Below, piece by piece: positions 44,979 through 54,217 of a DNA stretch of 64,000 nucleotides. A program made the position numbers and the translations under genes. Below the pieces are notes generated by a model, which saw only the letters and a list, made by a program, of their open reading frames with translations, did no database searches and was not told the origin of the DNA. Source of the stretch: an uncultured Collinsella sp. (GTDB lineage: Bacteria > Actinomycetota > Coriobacteriia > Coriobacteriales > Coriobacteriaceae); contig UQKW01000001.1 of NCBI GenBank assembly GCA_900541885.1, positions 147,300 through 211,299 on the forward strand. Reading direction: 5' to 3'. How positions within the stretch are numbered: position 1 is the stretch's first letter; each line of letters begins with the position of its first letter.

Positions 44979-46292
44979 TTAGCGCCCGGGGGTCAGGATC
45001 ACCAGTGCGTCGTGCTCAAAAGGATGCTGAGCCACGCGCACGGTGCCGTCACCGTTGTCGCGGACGGGCAGCTTGGCGATGCGCTTGTCCTCCATGTCGA
45101 GGACCGTCGCCGTCCAGCCGCGCGCGCCGTCGAGCTTAAACTTGAGCGCTGTGGTACGTGGCAGGTACGTAACGACACAATCGCCAACGCGCGCCACACG
45201 AATGGCCTCGCGCGCGTCATCGATCAGCTCCTGCGCCGGAACCACGGCAAGCGCGTCGTCACCAGCCGTAGCACCCAGGCCGGCAAGCACGTGCTCGATC
45301 GCGCCAAAGTCCCAAACGCCCGCAAACTGCAGACACTCCTGCCAGCGGAACGGCATATCGAAGCCCTCGCCCAGCACCGAGCCCTGGCTCTTGCTGGTCT
45401 GCCAGTTCCAAACGCCGTGCGCGCCATAGGTCACGCCGGCGCTCGCACCGGCAAGGATCGACGACCACACGCTCGCGCGGCAGTCTTGCGCGGTGAAGCG
45501 CCAGTACACGTTGCGCGACGCACCCATCTGCTCGTAACAGGGCTCGGAGTTGACCATCGGCTTTTTAGGGTAGTTGGCGATAAAGTCCTGCGGCAGGCGC
45601 CATGCCTCGGGCTGGCCCTCGTAGTTATGACCGGGCTGGAACATGTAAAAGTCCAAGCGGTCCAGGTACTGTGCCGGGATGGTACGGTTGCCGCGGTTGA
45701 TATGCATGGTACGCAACGCCTCGGGCGCGCGTTTGATGACCTCGTCGAGGGCGTCCTCGTAATAGGCGATCGCCTCGTCGCTGGTAAAGTCGGTATCGCC
45801 CGCCACCACGTAGACGGGGTCGAGCTCGCCCAGGTTCTCGACGACGCGGGCAACGTGGGCACGGACCTCCTCACGCGGCATAACCTCGGCACCGCAATGC
45901 TCGGCAATCTTGGCGCCCCAGGTACCGGGCACGTAGTTGCACCACATAAGTACGAGCGCCGGACGAATGCCATGCTCGACGGCAGCGCGACACATGGCAG
46001 CAGCGCGGTCCCAGTACGCCTGGTTAGGACGGGACCAATCAAAATGCACGCCGTCCTCGCTGGCATAGGGCCAAATGCCCAGATCGGGGCAGCAGCGATC
46101 CCACTGCGGCAGCGTGTTGATCTGCAGCACGTTCATGCCCTGCTCGGCGCGACGGGTCAGATAGTAGTCCCAATCGGCCTCGGTAATGCTCGTAAACGCG
46201 CTCCAGCACGTATCGGCAAACCAAAAGAACGGTTTGCCCTCGCACAAAAAGCCATCCTGGCGACCGTTGACAGTCAGTTTTCCCAAACTCAT
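44979..46292 (-). CDS. GH140-like apiosidase (DUF4038)
   Basis: 437 aa, no signal peptide. I start at the ATG at 46292, with AAAGGAC 8 nt upstream. It begins KLTVNGRQDGFLCEGKPFFWFADTCWSAFTSIT, the DUF4038 signature, then WDYYLTRRAEQGMNVLQINTLPQWD, VVAGDTDFTSDEA and PMVNSEPCYEQMG, where Asp and Glu are likely catalytic residues. A small C-terminal beta domain (about 355-437) ends it. GH140 enzymes remove apiose from rhamnogalacturonan II side chains; whether this one does is inference. It follows the PTS IIBC gene on the same strand (a terminator lies between). Confidence 0.85.
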   Translation of the reverse strand: MSLGKLTVNGRQDGFLCEGKPFFWFADTCWSAFTSITEADWDYYLTRRAEQGMNVLQINTLPQWDRCCPDLGIWPYASEDGVHFDWSRPNQAYWDRAAAMCRAAVEHGIRPALVLMWCNYVPGTWGAKIAEHCGAEVMPREEVRAHVARVVENLGELDPVYVVAGDTDFTSDEAIAYYEDALDEVIKRAPEALRTMHINRGNRTIPAQYLDRLDFYMFQPGHNYEGQPEAWRLPQDFIANYPKKPMVNSEPCYEQMGASRNVYWRFTAQDCRASVWSSILAGASAGVTYGAHGVWNWQTSKSQGSVLGEGFDMPFRWQECLQFAGVWDFGAIEHVLAGLGATAGDDALAVVPAQELIDDAREAIRVARVGDCVVTYLPRTTALKFKLDGARGWTATVLDMEDKRIAKLPVRDNGDGTVRVAQHPFEHDALVILTPGR

Positions 46293-46427
46293 CTGCATGT
46301 CCTTTCGTTTGATAAAGGAGTTGCGAACCGGCAGATTCTTTCGCGGTAACCTTGGCACAAAAGCCTCCGTCGTTTAGCAAGCCCTTGCGGGCGGGCATCT
46401 CCCGTCCCAATCAGTCTACCTTGCAGG

Positions 46428-46463
46428 AAAGGCCCCGTCGGGCTTGCGCCTGACGGGGCCCTG
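46428..46463 (-). terminator. Terminator after the PTS IIBC gene
   Basis: ggccccgtc and gacggggcc around gggcttgcgcct; on the minus strand followed by TTT. Confidence 0.75.
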
Positions 46464-46502
46464 TCGTGTAGGTAAGGTCGCATGTGACCGAATGGCTTGG
46501 CC

Positions 46503-47930
46503 TTAGGCCTCCATCTCGGCGAGCTCCTCTTTGGAGAAGCCAGTGGCAAAGACGACGGCAGCGGCGATGACAAAGGAGATCGCCATACCGACGATAGCCC
46601 AGACGGTGTTCATCTGGCCACCCTGCAGGTAGTTGGTGAAGACCAGGAAGTTGGAGGCACCGCCGGCCAGGTAGTAGGTAACACCCATGAGGCCGGAGAA
46701 CACAGCGCCGATGGCACCGCCGATGAACATACCGAGCATGGTGCGACGGAAGCGCATGAGGATACCGAAGAGCGCAGGCTCGGTGACGCCGCCGGCGATG
46801 GCGGAGATGACGTAACCCAGGGCAAGACCCTTCTCGTCGGGGTTCTTCATCTTGAGGAAGGCACCGAAGGCGCAGCCCCAGACGGCGGCCATAGCGCAGT
46901 TGGTGGAAACGAAGACGAAGGGATCGTAGCCGGCGGCGATGATCTGAACCTGAGCGAGCAGGATGACGGGCATGTGCATGCCGCAGACCACGAAGAGCTG
47001 CCAGAAGGCGCCGAGGATGGCCATGACAATCAGGATACCGATACCGCCAAGGTCAGCAAGGCCAAAGAGGGCGTTGGCGATGAGGTTGCCGAGCTCGTTG
47101 CCAATCGGGGCAAGAACGATGAAGGCGATGGGGATGGTGACGATCATGGTGCAGAACGGCGTGAAGACCGTGGACAGCACGTCGGGCATGACCTTCTTAA
47201 AGAACTTCTCGACAAAGTACAGGACGGGCACCGAGAGGATGATCGGCAGGACGGACTGCTGGTAGTTGGCAGCGGCGATCTGGATGCCGTAGACGGAGAT
47301 GATTCCGCCACCCTCCTGAGTCGCGACACTCACGACGGACGGGGCCATGAGAGCGCCGCCGAGGAGCATGCCCAGAACCGGAGAGGCGCCGAGCTTCTTA
47401 GCAGCGGCATAGCCCAGGTAGATGGGGATAAAGGTAAACGTGGCCTCGTACAGGGTGGTGTAGAGGAACGTGTAGGTCGGATCGGTATCGGAGATAACGC
47501 CGAGCATGGTGGGACCAAGAACCGCAGCGATGGTGCGGAACAGACCGCCGGCCATGAGCAGCGGAATCAGCTGGGTCATGGAACCCGACAGGTAGTCGAG
47601 GATGATGTTGGGCAGGTTCTTGAGCTCGAACTTCTCCTTAGGAGCGTCGAGGTTCTCGTCGACCGCGGCACCCTGTTTGACGCCGGACATGGCGACGAAC
47701 TCGGCGAGCACCTTAGGCACGTTCTGGCCGATGATGACCTGAAGCTGGCTGCCGGCGAACTGGCAACCCAGAACACCCTTGACCTTCTTGATCTTCTCCA
47801 CGTCGGCCTTGCTGTTGTCCTTGAGCGTCAGACGCAGGCGCGTCATGCAGTTGGTGGCGACGGCAACATTCTCCGCACCGCCCACGAGCTCGAGGACATC
47901 GGTGGCAATCTGCTTGTTATCTACTGCCAT
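46503..47930 (-). CDS. PTS EIIBC transporter, glucose/beta-glucoside superfamily
   Basis: 475 aa from the ATG at 47930 (GAGGGG upstream). The IIB domain (1-85) has phospho-Cys28 in VATNCMTRLRL. The IIC domain (about 110-470) has ten or so membrane helices, with YAAAKKLGASPVLGMLLGG, ISAIAGGVTEPALFGI and a final VWAIVGMAISFVIAAAVVFATGF. No IIA domain is attached; the free IIA at 35120-35656 could serve. It imports and phosphorylates a sugar or beta-glycoside, which the GH1 enzymes could then split. The upstream spacer carries several GTAAAC half-sites. Confidence 0.93.
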   Translation of the reverse strand: MAVDNKQIATDVLELVGGAENVAVATNCMTRLRLTLKDNSKADVEKIKKVKGVLGCQFAGSQLQVIIGQNVPKVLAEFVAMSGVKQGAAVDENLDAPKEKFELKNLPNIILDYLSGSMTQLIPLLMAGGLFRTIAAVLGPTMLGVISDTDPTYTFLYTTLYEATFTFIPIYLGYAAAKKLGASPVLGMLLGGALMAPSVVSVATQEGGGIISVYGIQIAAANYQQSVLPIILSVPVLYFVEKFFKKVMPDVLSTVFTPFCTMIVTIPIAFIVLAPIGNELGNLIANALFGLADLGGIGILIVMAILGAFWQLFVVCGMHMPVILLAQVQIIAAGYDPFVFVSTNCAMAAVWGCAFGAFLKMKNPDEKGLALGYVISAIAGGVTEPALFGILMRFRRTMLGMFIGGAIGAVFSGLMGVTYYLAGGASNFLVFTNYLQGGQMNTVWAIVGMAISFVIAAAVVFATGFSKEELAEMEA

Positions 47931-48036
47931 GGGACCCCTCCCCATATCATCGTGTGCCTAATCGCTTGGGCGCAGGCACGCCTTTGGCCCGGTGACTATA
48001 ACCCCTTACGGTTACCGAACCCTTGGATACGCTGTC

Positions 48037-48053
48037 GTAAACAATCTGTTTAC
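48037..48053. promoter_or_regulatory. Perfect operator-like palindrome GTAAACA-ATC-TGTTTAC
   Basis: 7-bp arms with a 3-nt centre, 107 bp from the PTS start codon, followed by further GTTTAC half-sites (48058-48077). Probably the binding site of a local repressor. Confidence 0.6.
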
Positions 48054-48273
48054 TGAACGTTTACAGCGCTTAGTTTACACGCAGCGTTGAATTTGTGGCA
48101 GTTTTGCCGTTTGCAGTCCGGTGAACGGTAGGAAATCGGGGGTGAACGTAATTGAATGCCAAGGCATTACATATAGTGCTGTTTATTTATAAATGGCCGT
48201 CTACGTGGGATTTTATATAATCTGTCACCCAAATTCCTTGTTGACTCATCAACAAAAGCCCTGCTAGATAGTA

Positions 48274-48371
48274 GTAAACGAGTGTTTAGTAGTTCATTGA
48301 GTGTTTGATTTGACCGTTTACCGAGTTCATCTGCTTATTCTCTAATTCTGCTTTACACTAAACATGTTTAG
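48274..48371. promoter_or_regulatory. Operator-like sites before the esterase gene
   Basis: GTAAACGAGTGTTTAG at 48274-48289 and the perfect palindrome ctaaacatgtttag at 48358-48371, with a lone GTTTAC half-site at 48316-48321. They share the TAAAC/GTTTA core with the site at 48037. The spacer 47931-48420 is AT-rich and holds no gene. Confidence 0.5.
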
Positions 48372-48420
48372 ATTGTATTGCCGCGATTGTTTAGTATTTG
48401 CGGCACAAAGGAGGCAGCTC

Positions 48421-49758
48421 ATGGAACTCAAATCGTGTACCTACGCAACCGTCACCACCTTGGGCGACTTTGGCCCCTGGATCAGCAAGGTCGTTCTCGA
48501 CCTGCCCTGCACCGTGCGCGCCAACGATATCGATGCGAACACTTTCCATATATATGTAGAGCGTCACGAGCGCACGGGCGAGGTCCTGATGCGCAAGGAG
48601 CACGGAGCCGACCATGCCGCGCCCTCCGTGGGTTACATCGACGTTCTCGCCGCGTATCCGTGTGACGAGAACGGCCGCAAGCTCGCCGTGGGCACCCACG
48701 TGGCACTCGAGGTTGCCGAGCAGCGCCTGACCAAAAAGATCGAAGGCAGCGTCCTGGGCTCGCGCATGCTCGATGACCAGCTGCGCATCACGCAGCTCGC
48801 GGCTCTTCCCGGCAACGACGGCGACGACCCCACCTGCGGCCTGGTCTTCGATACCTGTCGCGGCGACATCTGCCCCGCGCTCAAGGGCTGGAGCAATGCC
48901 GTACAAAAGACCGCCATTGATGGCATCGCGCTCGAGTACGGCTTCTTTGAGCCCAGCTTTAAGGCAGAGGACTCGGCCTGCTTCAATCCCTTTGCGCCTG
49001 AGGACACGGTCGTGCCCCAAAAGGCCCCGCTCGTGGTGTACCTGCACGGCGCCGGCGAAGGCAAGGGTTCCACGCAGGGCGAAGGCGCCACGCGCGCCTA
49101 TATCGGCAACCGTGTGACAGCCCTCTCGCAGCGTCAGATCCAGCGCTACTTTGGCGGCTTTGCCTGGGTGCTCGTGCCGCAGTCTCCCACGTTTTGGATG
49201 GACAACGGCATCGAGCAACTCGGCCGCTCCAACCAGAGCATCTACTCCCCCGTGCTCAAGGCGCTCATCGACGAGTTCGTCGCCGAGCACGCCGACCGCA
49301 TCGACACCGACCGCATCGTGGTCGCCGGTCTTTCCAACGGCGGCTTTATGACCTTGCGTCTGTGCGCCGACTACCCCGATTTCTTCGCCGCCGGCCTTCC
49401 CTGCTGTGCCCCCTGGTACAACGCCACCGACGAGGACGTAGCCGCGCTCGCCAAGACGCCACTGTGGTTTACGCACTCCAAGGGTGACGAGCTCGTGTCT
49501 CCGCAACAAACCGTGCTGCCGCTCACGGCGCGTCTGCGTGACGCCGGAGCCAACGTGCACCTCACCTACTTTAGTCATGTCGAGGACCTGACCGGGCGCT
49601 ATCGCGAGGCCGATGGCTCGCCTAAGAAGACGTTCAACCACGGCGTGTGGATCCACCAATTCAACGACCTGTGTTATCAAGACTTCGACGGGGGCAACGT
49701 ACTCATCGACGGCGAGCCGGTGGGCTGCTGGGAGTGGTCGGCCAGAGTTTCGAGGTAG
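48421..49758 (+). CDS. Alpha/beta-hydrolase esterase with N-terminal beta domain
   Basis: 445 aa; the ATG has AAAGGAGG 6 nt upstream. Residues 1-120 look like a beta-sandwich (Ig-like esterase domain). The hydrolase part has the oxyanion segment VVYLHGAGEGKGS near 207, the nucleophile elbow GLSNGG near 303-308 and a late GVWIHQF His. No signal peptide. The family includes carbohydrate and acetyl esterases; the substrate is unknown. It is divergent from the PTS IIBC gene, and the two share the operator-rich spacer, so it likely acts on the same sugar. Confidence 0.85.
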   Translation: MELKSCTYATVTTLGDFGPWISKVVLDLPCTVRANDIDANTFHIYVERHERTGEVLMRKEHGADHAAPSVGYIDVLAAYPCDENGRKLAVGTHVALEVAEQRLTKKIEGSVLGSRMLDDQLRITQLAALPGNDGDDPTCGLVFDTCRGDICPALKGWSNAVQKTAIDGIALEYGFFEPSFKAEDSACFNPFAPEDTVVPQKAPLVVYLHGAGEGKGSTQGEGATRAYIGNRVTALSQRQIQRYFGGFAWVLVPQSPTFWMDNGIEQLGRSNQSIYSPVLKALIDEFVAEHADRIDTDRIVVAGLSNGGFMTLRLCADYPDFFAAGLPCCAPWYNATDEDVAALAKTPLWFTHSKGDELVSPQQTVLPLTARLRDAGANVHLTYFSHVEDLTGRYREADGSPKKTFNHGVWIHQFNDLCYQDFDGGNVLIDGEPVGCWEWSARVSR

Positions 49759-49769
49759 CCATCCCATCG

Positions 49770-49894
49770 GGGGCCCTGACCTTTAGTTTTGTAAACGTCC
49801 TCGCGCATGGGTCCCGCTTATCCTGCTCCTTCGGAGCATCGGATAAGTGGGACCCGCGCTGCGGAATGTTTACAAAACTAAAGGTCAGGGCCCC
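49770..49894. repeat. 125-bp near-complete inverted repeat
   Basis: Perfect 27-bp outer arms (49770-49796 and 49868-49894) start ggggccctgacctttag. The inner arms gggtcccgcttatcc / ggataagtgggaccc have one wobble, and the tip is tgctcc-ttc-ggagca. It begins 11 bp after the esterase stop codon. It has no T run. Confidence 0.85.
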
Positions 49895-50023
49895 TAAGTT
49901 AACGTTGTTCGAAACGCTGGACGAGCGCTTCCGGCAGCACGCCGGGTCGGCGGCGATGGGGGCGTGGGTCCCGTCTTGCCTTGCGCGTAACTGGCTGAAT
50001 TGATTTTGATTGGAGCTGTTCCT

Positions 50024-51535
50024 ATGTCCCAAGAGTTAACTCGGGTGATTGTTACTACTGATATGGAAGTCGACGATATGAACTCACTCGTTCATTTGGC
50101 TCTGTATCTTAATGTGCTTGATGTTCAGGCTGTGGTGTATACGGCTTCGCAGTATCACTTTCTTGGCGATGGCGTCCATACGCTCGGCGAGGTGAATTCG
50201 CATTGGCGGACTAAGGGGCGTCGCTCTTACGAGTGGGCTGTTGTGCCTCATGAGCCCGATCCGCTGGCCGGGGAGCTTCGTGAGTATCGACCGTTTCCCG
50301 AGCATTGGATTGAGAGTCTCTGGAGTAATGAATATGTCCAGGCTTGGCCGCAGCTGCAGGCGAATGCGGACGCTGCCGGTGAGCCGCCGTATCCCACGCC
50401 TGCCCAGATGATCGAGCGCACCTTTGTGGGAAATGTTGCCTTTGAGGGTGATGTGACTGAGGAAACTGAGGGGTCTCGCGTAATTGCGCAGGCGATTTTG
50501 GATGATGATCCGCGTACATTATGGCTGCTCAGCTGGGGTGGCATGAACACCATTGTTCGCGCCCTCATGAGCATTGCCGAGCGTTATCGCGCCACGCCCG
50601 AATGGCCCGCCGTGCAGCAGCGGGTCTATCGGAAGGTGCGCGTGATGGGCGTTGCCGATGGCATAGGGCAGGACAACTCATGGCTCGACCATGGACGCGA
50701 GCTCTTTCCCGAGCTCGTCTTTTGGCGTGTGCCCTATATGTATGGCGGCTATGTCGACGCCAAGATGGCGCAGCCCGATTCGCTGCCGCTGTTTCAGGCT
50801 CCTTGGCCCGAGCAGAATCTCACGCAGGGCAACGGCTCCCTCATGGCGCGCTATATGCTCTATGGCGATGGCAAGGTCTACGAAAACGAGCCCGAGCGCT
50901 TTCAGTTTGGCAAGCATGCCCGTCTGGATTGGGGTCTAGAAGGCATGCCCGCGATGCAGTTTGAGCGCGGCGACTTTATGGCCGAAGGCGACAGCATGAC
51001 CTACATTCCACTACTGCCGTTTGGCCTGCGCGGTATCGATGACCGCAGCTTCGACACGCTGCTCGGCCGCATGTTCCTCGACGGTCACCCCGACTCGGAC
51101 GCACCCGCCGGTTTTGCCGCCATCGGCACACCCATAGACGGCAACCCCAATCCCTACCTGCGCGCCTATCAGGAAGACTTTGCCGCCCGCGCGCAATGGT
51201 GCGCCCATGATCCGGCAGCGTGTTCGCATCCGGCACATGTTGCCGAGGTCACGGCCGACCGCAGCGCCGCAGCCGGTGAGCGTGTCGTCCTTGCAGCGGC
51301 CATCGTCGACCCCGACGGCAGAGGCTTTGATGCACATTGGGATGTCGCCGAGGACCCGTCGAGCTATGCAGGCACGCAGGATCTTTCGCTATGGCAAGAA
51401 TGCACGGTGAGCACCGCTTTTATCGTGCCCGCCGACGCGCAGCCCGGCGACCGCTTTGTGCTCACCCTTACCGTGCAGACACGCGCCGAGCGCCCCTGCA
51501 GCCGCTACGCCCAGGTTGCCGTGACCGTGGCGTAA
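50024..51535 (+). CDS. DUF1593 / nucleoside-hydrolase-like protein
   Basis: 503 aa from the ATG at 50024 (GGAG upstream). It starts RVIVTTDMEVDDMNSLVHLALYLN, the DxxxDD metal site of the nucleoside-hydrolase fold, with WLLSWGGMNTIVRAL near 170. A C-terminal Ig-like domain begins about residue 410 (ADRSAAAGERVVLAAAIVDPDG). Relatives are called DUF1593 or Sde182-type and often occur with polysaccharide enzymes. There is no signal peptide, so the protein is cytoplasmic. The 5' third has fewer C-ending codons than its neighbours. Activity unknown, perhaps on a sugar. Confidence 0.8.
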   Translation: MSQELTRVIVTTDMEVDDMNSLVHLALYLNVLDVQAVVYTASQYHFLGDGVHTLGEVNSHWRTKGRRSYEWAVVPHEPDPLAGELREYRPFPEHWIESLWSNEYVQAWPQLQANADAAGEPPYPTPAQMIERTFVGNVAFEGDVTEETEGSRVIAQAILDDDPRTLWLLSWGGMNTIVRALMSIAERYRATPEWPAVQQRVYRKVRVMGVADGIGQDNSWLDHGRELFPELVFWRVPYMYGGYVDAKMAQPDSLPLFQAPWPEQNLTQGNGSLMARYMLYGDGKVYENEPERFQFGKHARLDWGLEGMPAMQFERGDFMAEGDSMTYIPLLPFGLRGIDDRSFDTLLGRMFLDGHPDSDAPAGFAAIGTPIDGNPNPYLRAYQEDFAARAQWCAHDPAACSHPAHVAEVTADRSAAAGERVVLAAAIVDPDGRGFDAHWDVAEDPSSYAGTQDLSLWQECTVSTAFIVPADAQPGDRFVLTLTVQTRAERPCSRYAQVAVTVA

Positions 51536-51590
51536 CCACCACGATCGCACCAAGCACATTTGCGGTGGCCGGCAAGCGGCGCCAACCAGA

Positions 51591-51631
51591 AAGGCCACCG
51601 CAAAAGTACCTGGCGGTTTTGCGGTGGCCTT
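51591..51631. terminator. Hairpin after the DUF1593 gene
   Basis: Perfect 15-bp arms aaggccaccgcaaaa / ttttgcggtggcctt around an 11-nt centre. It may stop transcripts from both sides, but the T run is part of the stem. Confidence 0.6.
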
Positions 51632-51737
51632 GGCTGTCTTAGCAAGCCTACCCTTGGAGGAGAATGGATTCTCGCGAGGTCAGTATTCCATCTCACAATG
51701 CCGAATTTTCCACAGCCGCATCGCGTGTCTTAAACTC

Positions 51738-53078
51738 TCAACCCTTCATCTGTGGCATTTCTTTTAACAGGGCCGCCATATATAAGGGCAGATACAATAT
51801 CGTCTTTTCATCCACCACGTTATCCCGGTGAAGCACGACCGCCTGAGTCAATCCATAGTTTTCAACGCTCATCAGGCGGTCAAGGGCAGCGTGCTTCGTG
51901 CTGTATCTACCCGATTTGACCTCGACAGGCAACACGATGGGACTCCGCTTATCCTCGATTAAAAAATCGACTTCTCCAACCTTCGCCGCGTTAAAGTAGA
52001 ACAACGAAGAATAGCCGCATGCGCGCAGCTCCTGGGCTACTGCATTCTCAAAAGCCTGCCCGAAGTTGACCGAATCCCGCTGCGCAACAATGGCCTCAAC
52101 ATCGGCGGGAGAAAAAGTAGAAAACAGTAGACCAACATCGCTCAGATAAAACTTGAAAAAGCTGTCTTCCCGCGAAAGACCCAAGGGAAACATCGGCTCG
52201 CTCGCCCTCTTAACCGGAATCGCAACGCCCGCATTAACAAGCCAGTCAAAATCGGGTTGCAGATCCAAAAAACGCTTCCGCTTGTCTATCCCGGTAACGA
52301 GAAAGCGCTTGTTCTCTTTATTAAGCTGCGCGGGCATGGCATCGTAGATCGTCCTGATCCGCTGAGCATGCGCAGGGGTTTCGGCGTACCGTACGATATC
52401 CGCACGATATGCCTCGAGGATGCCCTGCTGGCGAGCGCGCATCGCCTGCGTATCATGAGTCGAGACGAACAGCTGAACAGCCTCAGGCATGCCGCCCACA
52501 AGAACATACCGGTAATACGTCTCGACCAGCCGTTTGTGAATAAATGGGGGCACCTGTTCCCGTTTGCGGTAACAGGCTCGAACGATATCCCACAATGATT
52601 TATCGACTCCCAGGGCCCAGGAGAATTCTTCGAAATCCATGGGAAACATCTCAAGGATATCGATAGTACCCACTGGCAACGACCGATAATGATACGCCTC
52701 GACCCCGAGCATGGAACCGGAGTAGATAACATCGAAGCGATTGTCTTGTGCAAGGTAACGCATCCAGGTGATGGCGTCTCCGCAACGCTGCACCTCATCA
52801 AAAAACAGAAGCGTCTTCGCATCCGAAGCAATAGGCGATGAAGACAGTGCGGTGATTCTCACAATGAGGTCATCGAGGCTCTTTGCCTCCCCTATGAGCT
52901 CGACCGCGTCAGGTCTCTCCACGAAGTCAATTTTCAGGAAGCTTCTGTAGTTGTCACGGGCAAACTGCTCGACAGCGCTTGTTTTGCCAACCTGTCGAGC
53001 ACCGGTAATAAGCAGTCCCTGCCCGGTTTTAGTCTGTTTCCAGTTTTCAATTTTCTCGATAATTTTACGCTTGAGCAT
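51738..53078 (-). CDS. AAA-type ATPase with DUF4143 C-terminal domain, second member
   Basis: 446 aa. Walker A is GARQVGKT near residue 26, Walker B is LLFFDEVQRC near 92, then DVIYSGSMLG. The C-terminal end carries NAAKVGEVDFLIEDKRSPIVLPVEVKSG, a clear PD-(D/E)xK-like nuclease pattern with E, D and ExK. It is a lone gene. It is more AT-rich than its neighbours, a possible sign of transfer. Its function is unknown, as for the 2564-3916 gene; the two are only distantly alike. Confidence 0.9.
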   Translation of the reverse strand: MLKRKIIEKIENWKQTKTGQGLLITGARQVGKTSAVEQFARDNYRSFLKIDFVERPDAVELIGEAKSLDDLIVRITALSSSPIASDAKTLLFFDEVQRCGDAITWMRYLAQDNRFDVIYSGSMLGVEAYHYRSLPVGTIDILEMFPMDFEEFSWALGVDKSLWDIVRACYRKREQVPPFIHKRLVETYYRYVLVGGMPEAVQLFVSTHDTQAMRARQQGILEAYRADIVRYAETPAHAQRIRTIYDAMPAQLNKENKRFLVTGIDKRKRFLDLQPDFDWLVNAGVAIPVKRASEPMFPLGLSREDSFFKFYLSDVGLLFSTFSPADVEAIVAQRDSVNFGQAFENAVAQELRACGYSSLFYFNAAKVGEVDFLIEDKRSPIVLPVEVKSGRYSTKHAALDRLMSVENYGLTQAVVLHRDNVVDEKTILYLPLYMAALLKEMPQMKG

Positions 53079-53232
53079 GCTTGCCTCCTTTTGCCCATTT
53101 TAACTGGGATAACTGCAAAATTCAAATTGTAATTTGATATATTCCAGCATAATCTCAATCAGAATTTACCTCTATTGAACATTTTTAAGAAAGCGTTGAT
53201 CAAACATCCAATAACATGCGGTGCCCACGTTC

Positions 53233-53283
53233 GGCAAGGAGTGTCCCCAACTGCCACTCATTTAAGTGCGTCCCCAATGAGTG
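53233..53283. repeat. GTCCCC-family repeat
   Basis: ggcaaggagtgtccccaactgcc, then cactcatt, loop taagtgcgtcccc, aatgagtg. It closely matches 44826-44876. Confidence 0.8.
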
Positions 53284-53301
53284 GCGGAAGAGTGGCCCCA
53301 G

Positions 53302-53337
53302 TGACTAGCCGTTTAAGAACGTCCCCAGCGACTAGTC
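53302..53337. repeat. GTCCCC-family hairpin, third stem version
   Basis: gactagccgtttaagaacgtccccagcgactagtc: stem gactag / ctagtc with inner pairs, same TTTAAG-N-ACGTCCCC loop. The spacer 53079-53455 holds only repeats and the promoter side of the ATPase gene. Confidence 0.75.
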
Positions 53338-53455
53338 AAAAATGGGCCATGTGTCCCAGTTGTGGAGACTCCTTGAGCCGTCTGGGTATCGTGAAAGATC
53401 GCACGCTCGCCCATCATCAAAAGTGACACACGCTACCTGTTGATGGGAGGCAGCC

Positions 53456-54193
53456 ATGGGCTTCTTTGACAAGATGTTCGAAAAGAAAGAGTGCGCGATT
53501 TGCGGTACCGAGCTGGGACTTTTGGGAAAGACCAAGATCAGCGAAGGCTACCTGTGCAAAGAGTGTGCCGGCAAGCTCTCCCCCTACTTCCACGGCTATC
53601 GCTCCAGCACCGCGGACGATATCCGCGAGCAACTCGCCTACCGCGAGGCCAATGCCGAGCGCCTGGCGTCGTTCAACCCCACGCGCACACTCTCGGCCGG
53701 GCGCACCAACATCATGCTCGACGAAGACGCGGGCCTGCTGATCATCACTTCGCAGAGCCGCTGGCGCGACGCCAATCCCGACATCATCGAGTTCTCGCAG
53801 GTACTCGGCTGCGATATGGATATCGACGAGCACCGCACCGAGATCTATCGCGAGACAAAAGACGGCGAGCGCGAGAGCTACAATCCGCCGCGCTACGACC
53901 TGGATTACGACTTTAACCTGACCATCCACGTCAACACGCCGTACTTTACCGAGATCAACCTGCGCGTGAACGACTCCACCATCGATCAGCGCGGTTCCAT
54001 CGAATACCGCGAGGCCAAGCGCCAGGCAACCGAGGTCCGCGACGCGCTGGTGCAGCTGCGTCAGGAAACGCGCGACAGCGTCGTGGCCGCTAAGGCCCCC
54101 AAGACCGCGGTCACCTGCCCCTTCTGCGGTGCAACCACCATTCCCGATGCCAGCGGGCGCTGCGAATACTGCGGCGGCGCCATCGGCGCATAG
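53456..54193 (+). CDS. DUF4428-type protein with two zinc ribbons
   Basis: 245 aa. An N-terminal zinc ribbon (CAICGTELGLLGKTKISEGYLCKEC, Cys pairs near 13-16 and 34-37) fits DUF4428. The middle (about 80-190) is beta-rich and acidic, like a PH or lipid-binding fold. A second zinc ribbon (CPFCG, CEYCGG) is at the C-terminus. It is cytoplasmic and first of three same-strand genes, 24 bp before the next, all with zinc ribbons. The role is unknown; I infer one complex. Confidence 0.82.
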   Translation: MGFFDKMFEKKECAICGTELGLLGKTKISEGYLCKECAGKLSPYFHGYRSSTADDIREQLAYREANAERLASFNPTRTLSAGRTNIMLDEDAGLLIITSQSRWRDANPDIIEFSQVLGCDMDIDEHRTEIYRETKDGERESYNPPRYDLDYDFNLTIHVNTPYFTEINLRVNDSTIDQRGSIEYREAKRQATEVRDALVQLRQETRDSVVAAKAPKTAVTCPFCGATTIPDASGRCEYCGGAIGA

Positions 54194-54217
54194 CCTCCGG
54201 CAGCGAAAGGACCGATC

